From Liolophura sinensis (Eukaryota; Mollusca; Polyplacophora; Chitonida; Chitonidae), in assembly GCF_032854445.1 (NCBI RefSeq), contig NC_088295.1, forward strand, positions 48,101,385-48,165,384: a stretch of 64,000 bases of DNA. Direction: 5' to 3'. Position 1 is the first letter of the stretch. Each line of letters starts with the position of its first letter. The notes under the pieces were generated by a model. That model saw only the letters and a program-made list of their open reading frames with translations. It was not told where the DNA came from and made no database searches. Shown in pieces: positions 11,880-25,511 of the stretch. Made by a program: the position numbers and the translations under genes.

Positions 11880-12760
11880 TAAATCTGGTATAAATTCATA
11901 ATATATATGAGACTGCATATCTTATACTGCTATAGTATATACGAGATAGAGGGCCAGAGAAAAAGTTGAATCTTAAGCCTTTTGAATGTCGCTATAGGTT
12001 GAAAAAAACGCCAAAGCGTACCCGTGATGTCTACTATAGGCAGCAAATTACTACTACATAGTCATAGGGTACTGTCCCACTTAAGAATTCACGAGAAATT
12101 TAATCGAGATTTTCTCCCCAGGGTCGCGGTTCGCCTAACACTGAAAGCTTTTGTTGCCACAGTCTGGGTCACACTGGATTCATGCATTCACTGGAGGCTG
12201 TCAGGCGAGCCGGTAAGACATCATCCAAACGAGACTCAATTAGGATTATAAATTGCTAGTGGACAGAATTAGTAGGGGGTTAGCGCCCAGATTGTAAAAA
12301 CTGACACATATTGATGACCTTCTTCACACCAATTCCATTGAGAGGTAACAAAAGGCTTATACAAACCGAATTTAGATTCATGCAACAAGAATGTGGCTGT
12401 ATAGAAAAGATCGCGCCTGCCGATAAACCAATGAAAATAAAGTTGTTTTCAATACACTCTCCGCGATACTGCCTCTGTCTTGTTTAAAGATCAACAGTCA
12501 ATAAATCAGCCGAAAGCTCAGCTTCTCTCCGATAGTAAACAAAACTCATCGATCAAAGCCGGGGTATATCGGCGAACATCTTCAGAGTCAGGCTATAGTG
12601 GTTACAAGGCTGTACACAGAGAGAGGGTCAAACAGGCACCAGAAATAGAAGGTTCATCGACTGAATCCGCGAAATACACAAGCATTTGTAGTAATAATAA
12701 TAATAATAATAAAAGATGAAAAGAGAATATAACAATGCACAAAGTTACTAGTTCGCTCAA
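11880..12760. other. Intergenic, no gene recognised
   Basis: No family-like coding block was seen. It includes a small AAT trinucleotide tract near 12691-12713. The open frame at 12480-12719 is Ser/Asn-rich and runs into this tract, so it is probably chance. Confidence 0.45.
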
Positions 12761-12784
12761 GTGAAGGCTACACATGAACTCTTA

Positions 12785-12992
12785 TGCTTATTTTTTTATT
12801 CCTTTGCTGTTGAAATCCGTGTTCTTCAATAGGTCGTCGGTCAGCTGTATAGGGGGAGGAAATCGGAGCCCACCGACCTTCAACAGGTAGCGGACTTAAA
12901 GTTGTAGCCGAAACAGCGAGGGCTGGATTCGAACCTGAATGTTCAAGGGCCTGGCCGTAGCAGCGAGCTAGCGATTTAAACATCTTGGCCCG
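12785..12992 (-). mobile_element. SINE-C copy (tRNA-derived)
   Basis: Read on the minus strand, a head beginning GGCCAAGATGTTTAAATCGC carries box B CAGGTTCGAATCC (plus-strand complement near 12918-12930), followed by a body of about 130 bp ending in an A/T-rich tract. The head is related to the copy at 19.36-19.56 kb, including the AGGGCC and GCAGCGAGC blocks on the plus strand. Confidence 0.6.
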
Positions 12993-13207
12993 CAAGGCCT
13001 TCTCAGTATGGGTAAAAGGTCAAATTCATAAATGCCGGCTATAGTTGACAAAACATATTAACGTGCACAACAATAATAAACGTACATAAATAAGTATAAA
13101 ACATGAAAATTAGTACGCGTTTGTTGTGCATAGAAGACAGATCGATTACACAATTATGTAAATAAAATAAAAACTGCATAAAACCCTTATCTGTGTATGT
13201 GTTGCTT

Positions 13208-13290
13208 TGATTTATTTATTTGATTAAAGTTTTAGGCCTTACTCAAGAATATTTCACTTATACGACGGCTGCCAACATTATGGTGTGAAG
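13208..13290 (-). mobile_element. SINE-A fragment (3' end)
   Basis: Only the tail and adjoining body survive: GATTTATTTATTTGATT, then CTCAAGAATATTTCACTTAT, then ACGACGGCTGCCAACATTAT. The match stops abruptly near 13290. Confidence 0.85.
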
Positions 13291-13299
13291 AAACGTTCT

Positions 13300-14410
13300 A
13301 ACCGTACTACAGGCTTGTCAAAACCCGCAGCCTTGCAAAGCCGCTTCTCTGATTGTTAAGTTTTGGGCTAAATTAGTAAAAATATATACTGCAGTAGTAA
13401 AGTTTGCATTGGCAACTTGTATGATCTCTCCATCACATGGATGTACGAAGACAGAAATGTAGGCAGAAATGGTTTATAAACTGTTTTTCATCTGACCTCC
13501 AGACACCATTTTGAACTGAAGACCCCATTAACATCCCAGTGTATCCCCCAAGAAGATGTTTACGTAATTAACCATTTGTTTACGCGATTAAGAAGGCCAA
13601 TTTTCGCACCATGCTGTAAGACTTGGCCAGAAACTTCAACGTGTTTATAAACAAGTGGCAGTCAGGGAATAGAGACCGGGGCATGTGGGGCACTTTTGAC
13701 ACGGACAGTGTATACTGTTACAAAGGAGAGTTTGGAACCTGTATCCTCTCCTTAATGGCTGCCCAAGTGGGCGCAATGTGTCCATAAAATGAGTGGATAC
13801 ATTCGGGCAACACGTGGATCTCGTCTAGTGTGTGGCCTCTAAATGTTATATATATACAATGTTGCGTGCACTCGCAACTGCAGGCGCTACTTCATAATTG
13901 TATACAATTAATTCCAAGGCTTGACACTGTAAGGGCATCAAGTCAATTTAAAGATGGGTCCGTTGACTAATTGTGTATACGCCATCGTCATATACTGGCG
14001 CTGATTAATTGCTGTTATTACGTTGTGTAACTTAATGCATAACATTATCGCGTTGAATGGTCGACGCACATACTATATGTTCTCTTGTATTAATAAGCAA
14101 GTAATGTGTGTAATGTGAGATGTGACCTACCCTCCAGAACACTTGGCATACTCGTGACAGAAAATAGCGTAAAACGTCATGTGACCAAACAGGCAGGGGA
14201 TCAACAAGCACAACGTTCTTCGACTGCTCATACAGAAAACAAAAGTTTTAATATTTTCTTTATCTTCTTCAAATGGCGTACAAAATGTTATCTGTAACGC
14301 GTATTGCATACTAGATCTTTTACTTCATTATTATCCTTATTAATTAGTTACTGTGTTTAATTTTACTTTTTTATTTGTTTTTGATTTTTGTCTTTTTTTT
14401 TCTTCATTGA
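13300..14410. other. Intergenic, no gene recognised
   Basis: No coding block, tandem repeat or RNA gene was recognised. The overlapping frames near 14106-14309 on both strands have no family-like features. Confidence 0.5.
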
Positions 14411-14417
14411 TATAGTT

Positions 14418-14595
14418 ATTTATTTATTTATTTCATTGGTGTTTACGCCCAACTCAAGAATATTTCACTTATACGACGGCACCCTTCATTATGGTGAGAG
14501 AAACCGGGCACAGGAAACCCACAACCATCTGCAGGTTGCTGGAAGACCTTCTCACGTACGGCCGGAGAGGAAGCCAACATGAGCTGGATTGATCA
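14418..14595 (-). mobile_element. SINE-A copy, 5'-truncated
   Basis: Minus-orientation copy with a TTTATTTATTTATTTCATTG tail, then CTCAAGAATATTTCACTTAT, a shortened middle, CACGTACGGCCGGAGAGGAA and ATGAGCTGGA. The tRNA-like head is missing. Confidence 0.9.
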
Positions 14596-14599
14596 TTAA

Positions 14600-15365
14600 T
14601 CAAGTGGCCATTTCATAAGATCGCACGTGAAACTTTTTTAATCTTGTTATGTGCTCTATATATATTCGTGTAAGTGATCTCGCTCCACACTGCTCGTCAT
14701 AATATGGCAAAACGAATTGCAGACTTTCTCAAATTTTAATGAGTTTCCATTTACTAATGAAATTCCATTTACTTAAAATTTCTATAAAAATGAAAACAGG
14801 TCATGTTTGTTCAGGTTTTCATGAGAAAACTGACGCACGCAGCTGTTCACGACCGTTACCATGCCGACACGTATATAGGCGCTACATTGTGGATTAAAGA
14901 AAGTTCCTCAGCAGGCAGGGTCTTCCGGCGCTAGTCTCCAGTAATTACTGTAAAAATAACATGCCAGAAAATTAGAAAAACGGAGAGCTACAAAAAGGAT
15001 TCTGACTGATCTTGACAGTTAGGTCAAAGACGTATCTGTCGGCATTTTGAACTCTCTAAAAAAACTTCTTCATTCTGTTCCCGATACGTGCCGAAGAGTC
15101 GTTCCTGTGTGTTTATTTTATGTGTGGATATTTGGCCCGAGTCAACAGACAGGGATAATTCCAAACAGGGATACCCAGCCTATAGCATACACATGCAGTC
15201 ACGCCCTTTTGGCGGATGGGTAACTCGTACATAACACTGGCACTGGCGATATTTTCATTCATTTTCATAGAGCTCAATTTATTCTAATTTTGATTAGAAT
15301 CAAAACAGACAATGACTTTAGACAAAGAGCATTAGTATATACCTTTGCTGTACATAGTAATTTAT
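14600..15365. other. Intergenic, no gene recognised
   Basis: Nothing beyond chance-length open frames was seen. Confidence 0.45.
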
Positions 15366-15377
15366 ACGATCAATATT

Positions 15378-15585
15378 GCTGGCCGAGCAGCCTTGAAACA
15401 ACGAGGTCGCGCGTTCGAATCCCGCTCCTACTAACACGGCGAAGACATTTTACGCCTGGATGTTTTTTCAAGGACGTGAAGAAGTTTTGTGGTTCCTTGT
15501 GTCTGTATATTGGTTTTCGTCACTCGTAATTTAAATAAAGCATTTATTATAGAGTACCGCTTAAAACAAGACAAACAAATAATTA
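15378..15585 (+). mobile_element. tRNA-headed SINE with SINE-A-like tail
   Basis: The head contains TGGCCGAGCAGCCTTGAAAC (box A-like) and GCGCGTTCGAATCCCGC (good box B). About 130 bp further on, the element ends GAGTACCGCTTAAAACAAGA followed by CAAACAAATAA, a diverged version of the SINE-A/SINE-B tail. The body is not SINE-A, suggesting a separate family moved by the same machinery. Confidence 0.55.
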
Positions 15586-15589
15586 ACTG

Positions 15590-18500
15590 TCAGCCAAACA
15601 TGTACGATGAATACGTTTATGGAAGAAAACCCGAGCATTTATAACCCAATGAGATGGTTCCGTGAAAGCAGACAGCATCTCAAGCTACCAGCTGGTAATG
15701 TATACAACATGTTAAAATTGAGCGGAATAATAATAAAGCGGTTCACTCATGCATGGCCCAAATAAACCTTGCCAGTATACCAAAGGCTTTCTGGGCAATT
15801 CACTGATTGCTTGATGTTAGAACCAATAGAGGATGATGAGTTTCCATGGCTTTCTGTAATCTATTGGCCAAATCTGTTTACTTGTGTTTAGGTCTTGCAC
15901 GGTGGCACTAAATCTCTACTGGCGTATTGGTTACACTACTCTCGCGTAATCCAACCATTATCGTGGCTTTTGAAAAGTTTGCGCTATCGGGGTGGAACAT
16001 GATACTGATGAACTTCGTCGTTGTTGTTGTTGTAGACGTCATGGGCCGTATCTAACGTGTGCAACGTAATGATGTTTATCCTTCAGGCTACAAATATTCA
16101 ATTTCCCGAGGATGTGAGAGAGAACAGAGAAGGGTTGTTTACTCATGAAATTGCCGGAACTGGTAGAGATATTAGAAGTCTACAAGTCAGATGGGACGAG
16201 GCGGTGTGCGGGATTCTTTTTTTTTTTTTTTTTTTTCCCTTCTTCTTTCATTTTTGGTCGTTACACGTTCCTTTTGCGTGGAGGTCTTATCAACTATAAG
16301 TGCTATAGAACGCCCTTTTGATAACCCGGTAAATATTTATGACATCCGAGGAAGTTGATATAGCGGAAGCAAAAGAAGTTCGTTGATAACCAAATGTTGG
16401 AGGGATACCCATCAGAGCGGTTATCAAATGACCCTGGTGTTCAAGATAATGTTCTACAGCCCCACAGAGTCTGGTGAAATTACACTGGGACAAGCCGAGC
16501 TAAATACCCAACCTTGTAGCTCCATAACGAGGAATTTATATGCCGATATTTGACTTAGAATCAGGCGTTTTTACCAGAGAGAATCTTATTTCACGGCCCG
16601 ACAAACTTATACGCATTACCCTGTGGTACTTGTATATGATGTTATGAGGAATGGACTAGTCATCCAGTTGTCCTAGTACGGCGATTTGTTGCAAGAACCT
16701 GGTACATTTGGACCGACTGATATTTCTTTCTTTTTGGAATGTAAACATCGTGCATAAATACTTTCAATTCAGGCATGGTTGTTTGCTCTTGTTATTGGAA
16801 TTAATAAAATGTCAATAATGTTGAAAGACTAAAAACAACCTTTTAACAGTTAGATCATTTTTAGAGTGGTTAGAAACTTTGGCTCTTGCCTTAAACAATG
16901 AATATCAAGCTCCTGTGTAGTGCCGCAATAGGCGACATCTATTAGGCACAGGCCCTACTTGCCTAAAGATAACAGAATTGGGAAGAAAATCAATATCTTA
17001 GAGTTGTCTTTTCTCTACTTTTCTTTGCGATCCTAACTTATCTTGTGCTCTCGTTAATGGGCATAAATGTACAGTTTACTGCCCGTCGTTTGACATTTGC
17101 AGACAGCCCGTGCTAAAGGTCTTCTAGCATTGTTATAAAGCAGTTAATGAAGTAGTGCTAACAGAACACCACTCCGTGCATTTTTTAGAGGAGGTATTTG
17201 AAACAAAACAATGTTTTCAAGCTATGCCATGACGATTAATTCTGTGTCTAAACGCTGCACGCAGTTTTATTGTTTCAAACTGTGTCAGCCATGCATTCTG
17301 TGTGTTGCGCAATATTCAACACAGTGGGTAGTTTCCCCCCTACCCGTCAACTGTCAAAGTAATGATTTGCTTAACTGAGAGAGTAATTCCAGGCAGAGCC
17401 TCGCGCCACGACAGTAATTACCCCAGGCTCTCAAATTCAAATTTCTAACTTAACAAAAAATACGAACGCAGTTTTCCTTGTCTTTCATCCCTTGCTGTGG
17501 AAGTTATCCTTGCCAGCTGGACTTTCGCTTACAAGAGGGCTATAAATCATGATGCAAGAAGTAAAACTGTGTAACTAAGCAAGCAAGGCATCTTTTTACA
17601 AAAGAGAAAGTTCCAAGCGGTCCTTATATATTTGGCTTGGAGATATTTTACAATGCGTATCGTATTACCGCTAGGATAACTTCCGTATTATGTGACGCAG
17701 AAATAAAACTGGAAGGAATGCAAACATATCGTTGTAATACCATCTGTTCTGACGGCTAACGGTTGCGAGTAGTGCCTATGAAGACTTAAAATGCCAAGGA
17801 TTTAACCGTTCCCCTTTATTCGCTGACTATGAAGAATGAGATCGGCCTTTTCTTTTTTTCTTCGCAGATTAACAATTTCAGTTTGGCAGACCATGACTAC
17901 AAAGATAATGATGATGGAGACGATACGAAACTAGGGGAGGGGAGTTCTTCGTCAATTTAAGAATGCTGCATGGATGGTTTATCTCATGCAGGCACTGAAA
18001 TGAAACACAGTTTCCTAGAACTGTAATCTTAAAACGGTAAAACACTTGACAAATACATCTAGCATTCTTGGCAGCAGGACTGCTACGCTGTATGATAGTT
18101 AGTGTTATTATCTGCTTTCGATGGGAGTCGTTGAAGAACGCTTCCTGTTGTGAAGAATAAACCGCTTTTCTCCATTGCAAGGTATGCATTCAATTTCTTT
18201 GTCTGCTGGGAAAATATCCTCTCCACAGCGGGCGATCTGAAGCAGCCAACAACATGTTCCTGCGTATCCCCATGTGGTTTGTCCATCGAGTCAACATTCG
18301 TCTGCTGAGATGTTCTTGTTTTGTGCCAGAAGTGAAATAAGCCAAACGAGAAATGCAAGACTGGTACATATGAAAGCCTGTCTGTTGAACAGATTAAAAA
18401 GAAATTGCCATTGTCCATACTGCAAGAGTTCCCGCCTATGTAGAGGTCACAGTTATGGATCATTTCCTTTTGGAATTCATGGCATCATTGAGGTTAAAAA

Positions 18501-19110
18501 GCCGAAACGCCATTAGCGTACATTATATCCAAAGATATTTCGTCCACTTTTACACCACGTAATTGCTCTCTAACTATCTATATCTATATGTATATAAGTT
18601 TAAAATTCCGCTTTCAGGGTGGCGTGGGCGTGTTCTCAAATTATCATTCCAACAGACCACCACAGAAAAGTAATGATGTAGAAAGACATTTCAGGTGCAA
18701 TCGTATCTTGTGTGTTTGCATCCCTTGGCACGTATAAGTGAGTACCTGATATATAAGCACGAATCCATGGTAAACACATTAATTGGGCATCAAACGACCC
18801 AATCCACAAAGAAATTTTTCACATAAATCCAGATTTTAACCGCGGCCTTTAAAACTTACTTTTGGATCTTGAATTAAACACCTAGCACCATGTACACCAG
18901 GATTAAGATTCCTTTAAAGGCTTAAAAGCGACATAACTGTGAAATGAATGATAGTACCGTTACACTTGTTCGACTCAAATTCACCATTCGAACCCGATGG
19001 ATGTCGTGTGAATGTCAGCTTTATGAGATCATTACCCATGGATGAAACCCGTTGATTATTTCGTTTATGATTGCTATATCTGTTTATGATCAGATAGATA
19101 TGTGGAACAT
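15590..19110. other. Long intergenic stretch, no gene recognised
   Basis: About 3.5 kb of low-complexity to ordinary sequence with a poly-T run at about 16217-16237. The longest frame is 126 codons on the minus strand (18083-18463); it matches no family I know and is within chance length. No splice-framed exon could be argued for. Confidence 0.45.
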
Positions 19111-19114
19111 GTTT

Positions 19115-19176
19115 ACTCCTCCTTGGTGTAAATGAAATATTCCTGAGTACGGAGTAAAACACCAACCAAATAAATG
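19115..19176 (+). mobile_element. SINE-A tail fragment
   Basis: Terminal 60 bp only: GTAAATGAAATATTCCTGAG, TACGGAGTAAAACACCAACC and AAATAAATG match the family's 3' end. Confidence 0.8.
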
Positions 19177-19359
19177 TCGGAAAATAAGCCTAACGGTACA
19201 AGCCCATATAACATGGAATTAACTATTCTTCCACCATCCTGCCTGATATGTATATCCTTTTGTCTCGTTTAAGTACACGGTTTAGTTACTTGATTGACTG
19301 ATAAGTTGATTCAGTGTTTTGGAAAAGGGATGTGGTTAATGGATTTATTGATTCGTTGT

Positions 19360-19560
19360 AACGGTTTAAGGCCTACCCATTAATTTTTCACCTGTGTGAC
19401 GATGAGGAAGCCTGAGTGCCCGAGTAAACCATTGCTCTTCGCCAGTTAACATTCTAACTTAAGTCGCTGTAAATCCAGCCAGAGCTGAATTCGAACACGT
19501 GACCATGTTGGTCAAGGGCCTGACAGCCGCAGCGAGCCAGTGCTTTAATGGAGCCAATAT
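19360..19560 (-). mobile_element. SINE-C copy (tRNA-derived)
   Basis: On the minus strand the head reads GGCTCCATTAAAGCACTGGC followed by TCGCTGCGGCTGTCAGGCCC, then a box B-like CGTGTTCGAATTCAGC. This corresponds block by block to the copy at 12.8-13.0 kb. The body boundary is estimated. Confidence 0.5.
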
Positions 19561-19942
19561 CCCTGGTGGATTTGAAGGAAATGCTTCTGAAAAGAGCATC
19601 CTCATAAATGTGGCTCCCATGTGCTACATTTGGGGTTATTTCATTTCCCCTTCACTTTGTACATTAACTGATACCGAACGTCAAACATCTTGTCTCAATT
19701 TTGAAAGAGTTGCTTACACAGACGGTAATTGCGCAGGCTGGGGGATGTACCCTGCATAAATCAGCCCAAGGCTTCCTTGAGCAAAGCTAATGCACTTGAT
19801 TAATAAAACCTTATAATTTCACGAGCGCTTTCATGGAAATGAGAATTTATGACTCTCAAAGCTTTGACGAATCCACCCGTATTGGTGCACGAGGATATCA
19901 TAATGCCCGTATACTATATGCTTGAAATCGGAACAGGGAGCG

Positions 19943-20015
19943 GGCCTTGGCCAAGTGGTTAAAGGCATTTGATTTTTATTCACTGGGACACACACCGTTT
20001 GGTTCCAAAACCTTG
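19943..20015 (+). mobile_element. tRNA-like SINE head remnant
   Basis: GGCCTTGGCCAAGTGGTTAA gives a good box A; a degenerate box B (TTGGTTCCAAAACC) lies about 50 bp on. It cannot form a full tRNA cloverleaf and has no recognisable SINE body after it. A decayed head is the best reading. Confidence 0.35.
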
Positions 20016-20019
20016 AAGA

Positions 20020-22825
20020 GTGATTTTGTAGATTCCCCAGGTATCACTTCACTCTTGTGGGACTTTAGACCCGCATAATGTTAGACCCGTATAATCTAAT
20101 CATAATCATAATTGGCCCTTTTTCTATTTGAATTAAAATTTGCCTTTTACATAATGATTGCGTTTACATAACAATTTTTGGTTTATATGTATCTGCCTGG
20201 TCAAGTCGAACAGCGCATCGTCCGGTACTACATATAGGTGGTCCTATCCCAAGAACAACAGTACCCCTTGACACAACCTGAACACCAATTTCCTGTTACA
20301 TACTTATGCACACTTATGAAAATATAAATAATAGACACTCTGTTAAGGGGATCGACAGATTTTTTTGTACCAATGCTTGCTATGTTTTGGTTAAGTTCTC
20401 ATCACTCGTCAGCTGTCCGGTACTATACTTTGTTTTTCATCTCGCCTTGTCCGACGCGAGTGAGAATTACTCAGCAAGGAACTGTTACGGTGCTTAAGCT
20501 CGAGAGCTATGGGAGGAACGGTTCTCTCTGAGCGTTTGCTTTTCTGCAGCTTATACACTTGGCGAAACGCTTACTCTGGGCCATTAATCACGAAGGCTAA
20601 TCACTCGACAGGAAGCTAATGGGCGAAGAAACACCGCGGGTTGGGTTCAGCTTGTTACTTAACGTCGTCTAAAGAATGACTGACCCGTTTGCACATTACA
20701 CGTCGGTTTGGTCTCTGCCTCGATTCCCCGCCATTAAAGGGTGATGTTATAATGTATATAGATGACAACTGTAATAGAAAAGACCACACGATTGTAAAAC
20801 AATAGTAACGATATAGTTTGATAGTTGGCAAATGGCTAAACGTAACCGATGAAACCCGGTCTCTTGTCAATTTACCTGAGCTATAAGGTTTCATTCCAGC
20901 TTTAATGTAAATGCTTAAAAAGCAGGACTTTTATGAGTAAAGTTGTACAAAAATTTAAACAAAAAAGCTGCTGGAGAAAGCCTTGTCGGGTTATGTTGGC
21001 TTAAAATCCGTAAACTTGAAGCTGAAATCTCTAACCAGCAGATGATACCTGGCAGAGGTTCTAGTTACAACCAGGATGGAGTTTGTCTTTCTTTTTTGAC
21101 TCGCCTCGCGGTATCTTGGTATCAGTTATTAACAAGCTTGTCCTTGCACGACCCGTAATGGTTAAATAACAAACACATGTGCTGTGCCGTCACTATAGAC
21201 ATTCATAACCCGTTGGATGAAATGTTAGCATAAAAAAAAATTGACAAGAGCTTTATAATAACTTGGCTGGGTAATAGGGAAATTGTTTTAACATAGAAAT
21301 GTTTCTGTAACATGGCAGATATTGTCAGATCGGTGTTCACATCAATGCTACATTAAATTTCACAGCGTTTTAATCTCAACATCGTTATGAGTGCTGCATA
21401 TATTAACTTTGACAACGATTTATTTTAACAGCAATATTTTTAGTAAACGAATGTAGAAAGCCACAATGGCCCGCCATGATTCGTTCGGATAAACTGCTGG
21501 AGCAATAGGATAAAGTACGAGGTTCCGGTTCTCGCTTGTTCTGCAGAGACCTTTTCAGTCAGGAGGATTGTCAAATGCGTGCCGAAGGGCGGAAGTTCTT
21601 CCAGCACATAAACCTGACCGAAGTCGTATATATTATGTCAAAATTCTTGAGGATGACGTTATTCATGAATCAAGTAAGTGAATAAGTAAATAGGTTTATG
21701 GCTGACGAATGAAATAAAGTACACAATGTCGATAGAAATATGTAAAATCTTAAGCGACATTGAAGTTCCAGGCCCGGGGATCACGAAACTATCCAAGTCA
21801 AAATTTTAGATCACTTTAAAATTCTTATATCTTACGTAACAAGGTCAAAATATTGCTTGAGAAAGTAAATTCTACGCAATTCATTGTAAAACAAATTTCA
21901 GCTAAATTAACGGAAAGAAACACACCAAGTTTAATGATTGGAATTCTGACTGAAGTTTAAGATTGCTGTGTGATCCCTACACCAGATGCACTTGCTGTTA
22001 GAATTTTAACCCATGCATCTTAGATTATCTTTAAAAATATCCTTTTATTCTCATTTACGCTGTTTCTTCGTAATTTAAATTGAATCGTTCGAAGGTTTAA
22101 ATTCCCTTTGTATAGGTGGACAGTCATTTTCCTTGAAAATTGTGTGAAGACTGTAATTAGGTGTAGCATGCCCACCAGCCGGCATATATCAATCGTGTTA
22201 TGATTAAGCCAGATTGTGGCAACAAGGTTTTAAATCAATGAATATGAGTAACAGGAAGTTTGACGATTTTATTCATTACAAAAGAAGTTTTTTTTTGGTG
22301 TTGTTGTTGTTTGTTGTGTTAACAAATACAAACTGGTTAAAAGACAAATTAAGAAGAAGACAGAAATGCAGAATTTTACATTAGAGTTTAATTCTAACAG
22401 ACTTTTGTCTTGTCCTTTATTATTTTCCGTATACTTTGTAAATGTAAATACACGATAAAGCCAAGACAAATATCTCCCGGTTGATCGAGGACAATTTTGC
22501 ATGGATCAATGGGGATTTTTCGGTTTAATCCTAAAATTCACAATGTTGTCAGTACAACCCTGATGAATAGGGAAAATGTCCAGAGTGCAAGCACTGCATG
22601 GGTTTTGGGGGTTCAAGACAAAAAGGATGAGCGGAAACACATCAGCTTGCATGTCACAATAATATGTCTACCATATACATTATGTGATTAAGCAGTATCC
22701 CTGATGAGAACGAAACTGATGTAGAAATTTGAGAAGGTTTTCTTGTTTTTCATTCTTACATCATGTTCCATATCAAAGTTAAAAGCTAAAGAGCTATCGT
22801 CGTAGGGTAAAAAAATATATATTTC
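20020..22825. other. Intergenic, no gene recognised
   Basis: About 2.8 kb without a recognisable gene or repeat. Open frames are short and lack family-like motifs. Confidence 0.45.
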
Positions 22826-22829
22826 CTTT

Positions 22830-22920
22830 TGATTTATTTGTTATTTAACGCCGTATTTTTTTTTTTTTGTTTCACTGAAGAAGACTTCACCTGTACGACG
22901 GTGATCGTATTCATCGCGAG
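22830..22920 (-). mobile_element. SINE-A fragment, diverged
   Basis: A worn tail piece: GATTTATTTGTTATTTAACG, CCGTATTT and a T-run, then TTCACCTGTACGACGG. An intact relative lies just downstream in the same orientation. Confidence 0.6.
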
Positions 22921-22993
22921 GGCCCTAACGACATACATCATACCTTAAAGCAATAACCAAACTATACAGCTGTCGCGAGAGCTGGATTAGAAT

Positions 22994-23195
22994 TATTTAT
23001 TTATTTATTTCATTGGTGTTTTACGCCATACTCAAGAATATTTCACTTCTACGATGACAACCATGCAGCATTATGGTTGTTAGAAAACCAGGCAGAGCCC
23101 GAGGGAAGCCCATGACCATCCAAAGGTTGCTGCCAGACTTTCCCACGTGGGACCGGAAAGGAAACCAGCATGAGCTCGACTTGAGATATCACGGC
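22994..23195 (-). mobile_element. SINE-A copy, 5'-truncated
   Basis: Contains the tail (TTTATTTATTTCATTGGTG), CTCAAGAATATTTCACTTCT, AGCATTATGG, CATGACCATCC and GGAAACCAGCATGAGCTCGA. The tRNA-like head is missing. Confidence 0.88.
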
Positions 23196-23530
23196 ACAAC
23201 TCAGACACGGAAGCCCCAAAAGGCCACTTTTGATTTAAGTGAAAAATCTTAAACTTCATCTACTGATTTTTAGATATTCACTCTAGAGGATCAAATCAGC
23301 TTGTGTAACAGAAATTTACATATTAGGCGTTCATAACTTCAACTTTTATTACTATAGTCCATTTCTTTTAGAGAAGCTGTCTGTAAAATCAGTCGTATTC
23401 GCTACCAAAATTGCCTTTAGCCAGTCACACGTAACAACCCAAGCTCTACACCTTGACATGTTGAGCGTCCATATTATTACAAAGAAAATTATGACGTCAC
23501 CAGAGGCAATGGATTCTTGCCGTCGACTGT

Positions 23531-23775
23531 GTGAGTGAGTGCTTGGGGTTTAACGTCGTACAATTTTTTAGTCATATGACGACGAAGGAATCCTTAGGGT
23601 GTATGTAATGTGCCTCCTTGTCACAGGACAGATCTCCACTGCTCTTTTATCTAGTGCTGCTTCACTGAGACGACTTACCGAAGGCAAGTAAGCTTCCCCG
23701 CCCGAACCATTATACTGATACGGGTCAACCAGTCGTTGCACTATCCCATTCATGCTGAACGCTCTTGCCGCCGAA
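23531..23775 (-). mobile_element. SINE-B copy
   Basis: Begins with the GTGAGTGAGTGCTTGGGGTT tail complement and TAACGTCGTACAATTTTTTA, then GTCATATGACGACGAAGGAA and ACTTACCGAAGGCAAGTAAG, to CCCATTCATGCTGAACGC. It covers the body seen in the 28.5-29.2 kb dimer but lacks the tRNA-like head. Confidence 0.9.
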
Positions 23776-23799
23776 ACCGAGCTCATGGAGTTTAACATT

Positions 23800-25505
23800 A
23801 TGAATTAGAAAAGTATTCTAACTTCATTTCCTTGCAACAATATAGACTTCCAACATATCCATGTGTAATCCTCGCTAACAGAAAAAGACTGTAATATATT
23901 AAATGTTTGAATATAGAAATTTGGATACAACGCTAATATCAACTGGTTTACTACTTATTCGTTCACAAGTAAAACAAAGATCTGGTTCTATAGACTACGA
24001 ATTGATCTCAACCTGGCATATTCGCCGGATATGCTAAATACATTATTCGGTAAATTAATGTAAAAATTGATATAATATTTCATATCTTAATGCATGAAAT
24101 AAAGGGTATTTGCCATACTGACTATTTGTTCAAAAGAGTAAATAAATTGTCTTTGCCAAACGCCTTGCACAAAAAGAAATTGTTTCTAGGTGTCCGCAAA
24201 ATGCTTTTGGATGAAAAAAGGCAAAGTGGTCAGAATTGTTTAGATGAACGATGGCCAGAGTTTCCTGTGAGGTGTCGATACCCGGGACATTCTGGAAAGC
24301 GTTTTACCTGAGCCGATGGAGGTAAGAGTGGCCGCAATGAGGGGCATGTGTTCAATCGGACGGCATTCGCTGAGAGAATAAATACCGACTTGTTAGCTCA
24401 GATGATCCCGTTGACCTTTTGCAGTAAGGGCGAGGAAGCTGAATCCTTCTCCCCTACCCCACAGGAACGGTGTGTGTCTACAAATGCCCACTGTGTGACC
24501 TGTTTTCGCTGCGCCGACAGAACATGCATTCCGGAGACAATTCTCACAGACAATGGGCAACAGATATACCTAAAGCCAAAGCATCTCTTACAATGTTTAC
24601 CGCTGAACCGCTACATTTCGGATTTGTTTGTTCTATTCCTCTTTTCACATGCAGTTCCTTTGCTGCGTGACAAAAAAATCGTGTTTTTGCTCAAACAGAA
24701 TTGATATTTTCACCATGTATTTTCTTGGAAAAGCGTCAAATGAATGCGGATTTCCTGGAATTATCGCCATATCATTCGTCCGTGTACTTCGGGTCATGTC
24801 GCACATTCTAGAAAATCGGTCAGCCCATCGACTTCGAGTTTTACATACATTTTGCTAGCCACAACAAATCTTACGGACATTGCAAGGTTGAATCTCTCGA
24901 ACCATTGGACGATCGCCCACTGCGAATGATCCCCGATGTTTCCCCGGACGTCTGGGCAACACAGAAAAAAAAGAAAGAAAACCCGCTCCGAGTTTGTATG
25001 GAAGCCTTGTAGAACAACAGTGATTAAACCCTGGGTAAAATAAGGGATTATAAAACACAGTGGTTATCTGGAGAATTTAAGTGGAGAATGGAGCGGGTTT
25101 ATTTTGAGAGACCGCTCAAACGTTTTCACCGAGGCATCTTCACACAGCGGGCGGCTTACTGTCCGCCGAAGAGCTTTGCATCCGTAATCCCTCCAAGATA
25201 AGCTTAATCTTTCTGCCTTTCGCAGGCTTAATCTTTTTTCTCAATTAAAAAAGGACACTCTAAATACAAGGGCGCTAAGCTTGCCTGGTCGAAGCACGTC
25301 CTGTTGTTGACTAACCGAAGCAGTTCAGTTGGGCTCACGATTTTTGTCTCGCGTGTTTTTTTTGTGTTGGATCACAGTTCCGACCAAACTTCACGACTGA
25401 TGTGATTTGAGCTGTGTTGACTTGTATAAAAGTGGAATCCATTCACTGAAACGGCCTGACCTAGAGGCTGTAAAAGCCCTGGAGGTCACATGTTACAAAT
25501 CGCCA
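23800..25505. other. Intergenic, no gene recognised
   Basis: A 118-codon frame at 24348-24704 contains PETILTDNGQQ, which recalls retroelement integrases, but nothing around it matches an integrase. No gene is called. Confidence 0.4.
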
Positions 25506-25511
25506 CCTTGT

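Noticed and set aside
18083-18463. 126-codon minus-strand open frame
   Set aside because: Length is within chance for 64 kb of six-frame sequence; no motif, signal peptide or splice context.
24348-24704. Open frame with PETILTDNGQQ, recalling retroelement integrase
   Set aside because: Only about a dozen residues match; no catalytic context or retroelement flanks. Could be an ancient scrap but cannot be supported.
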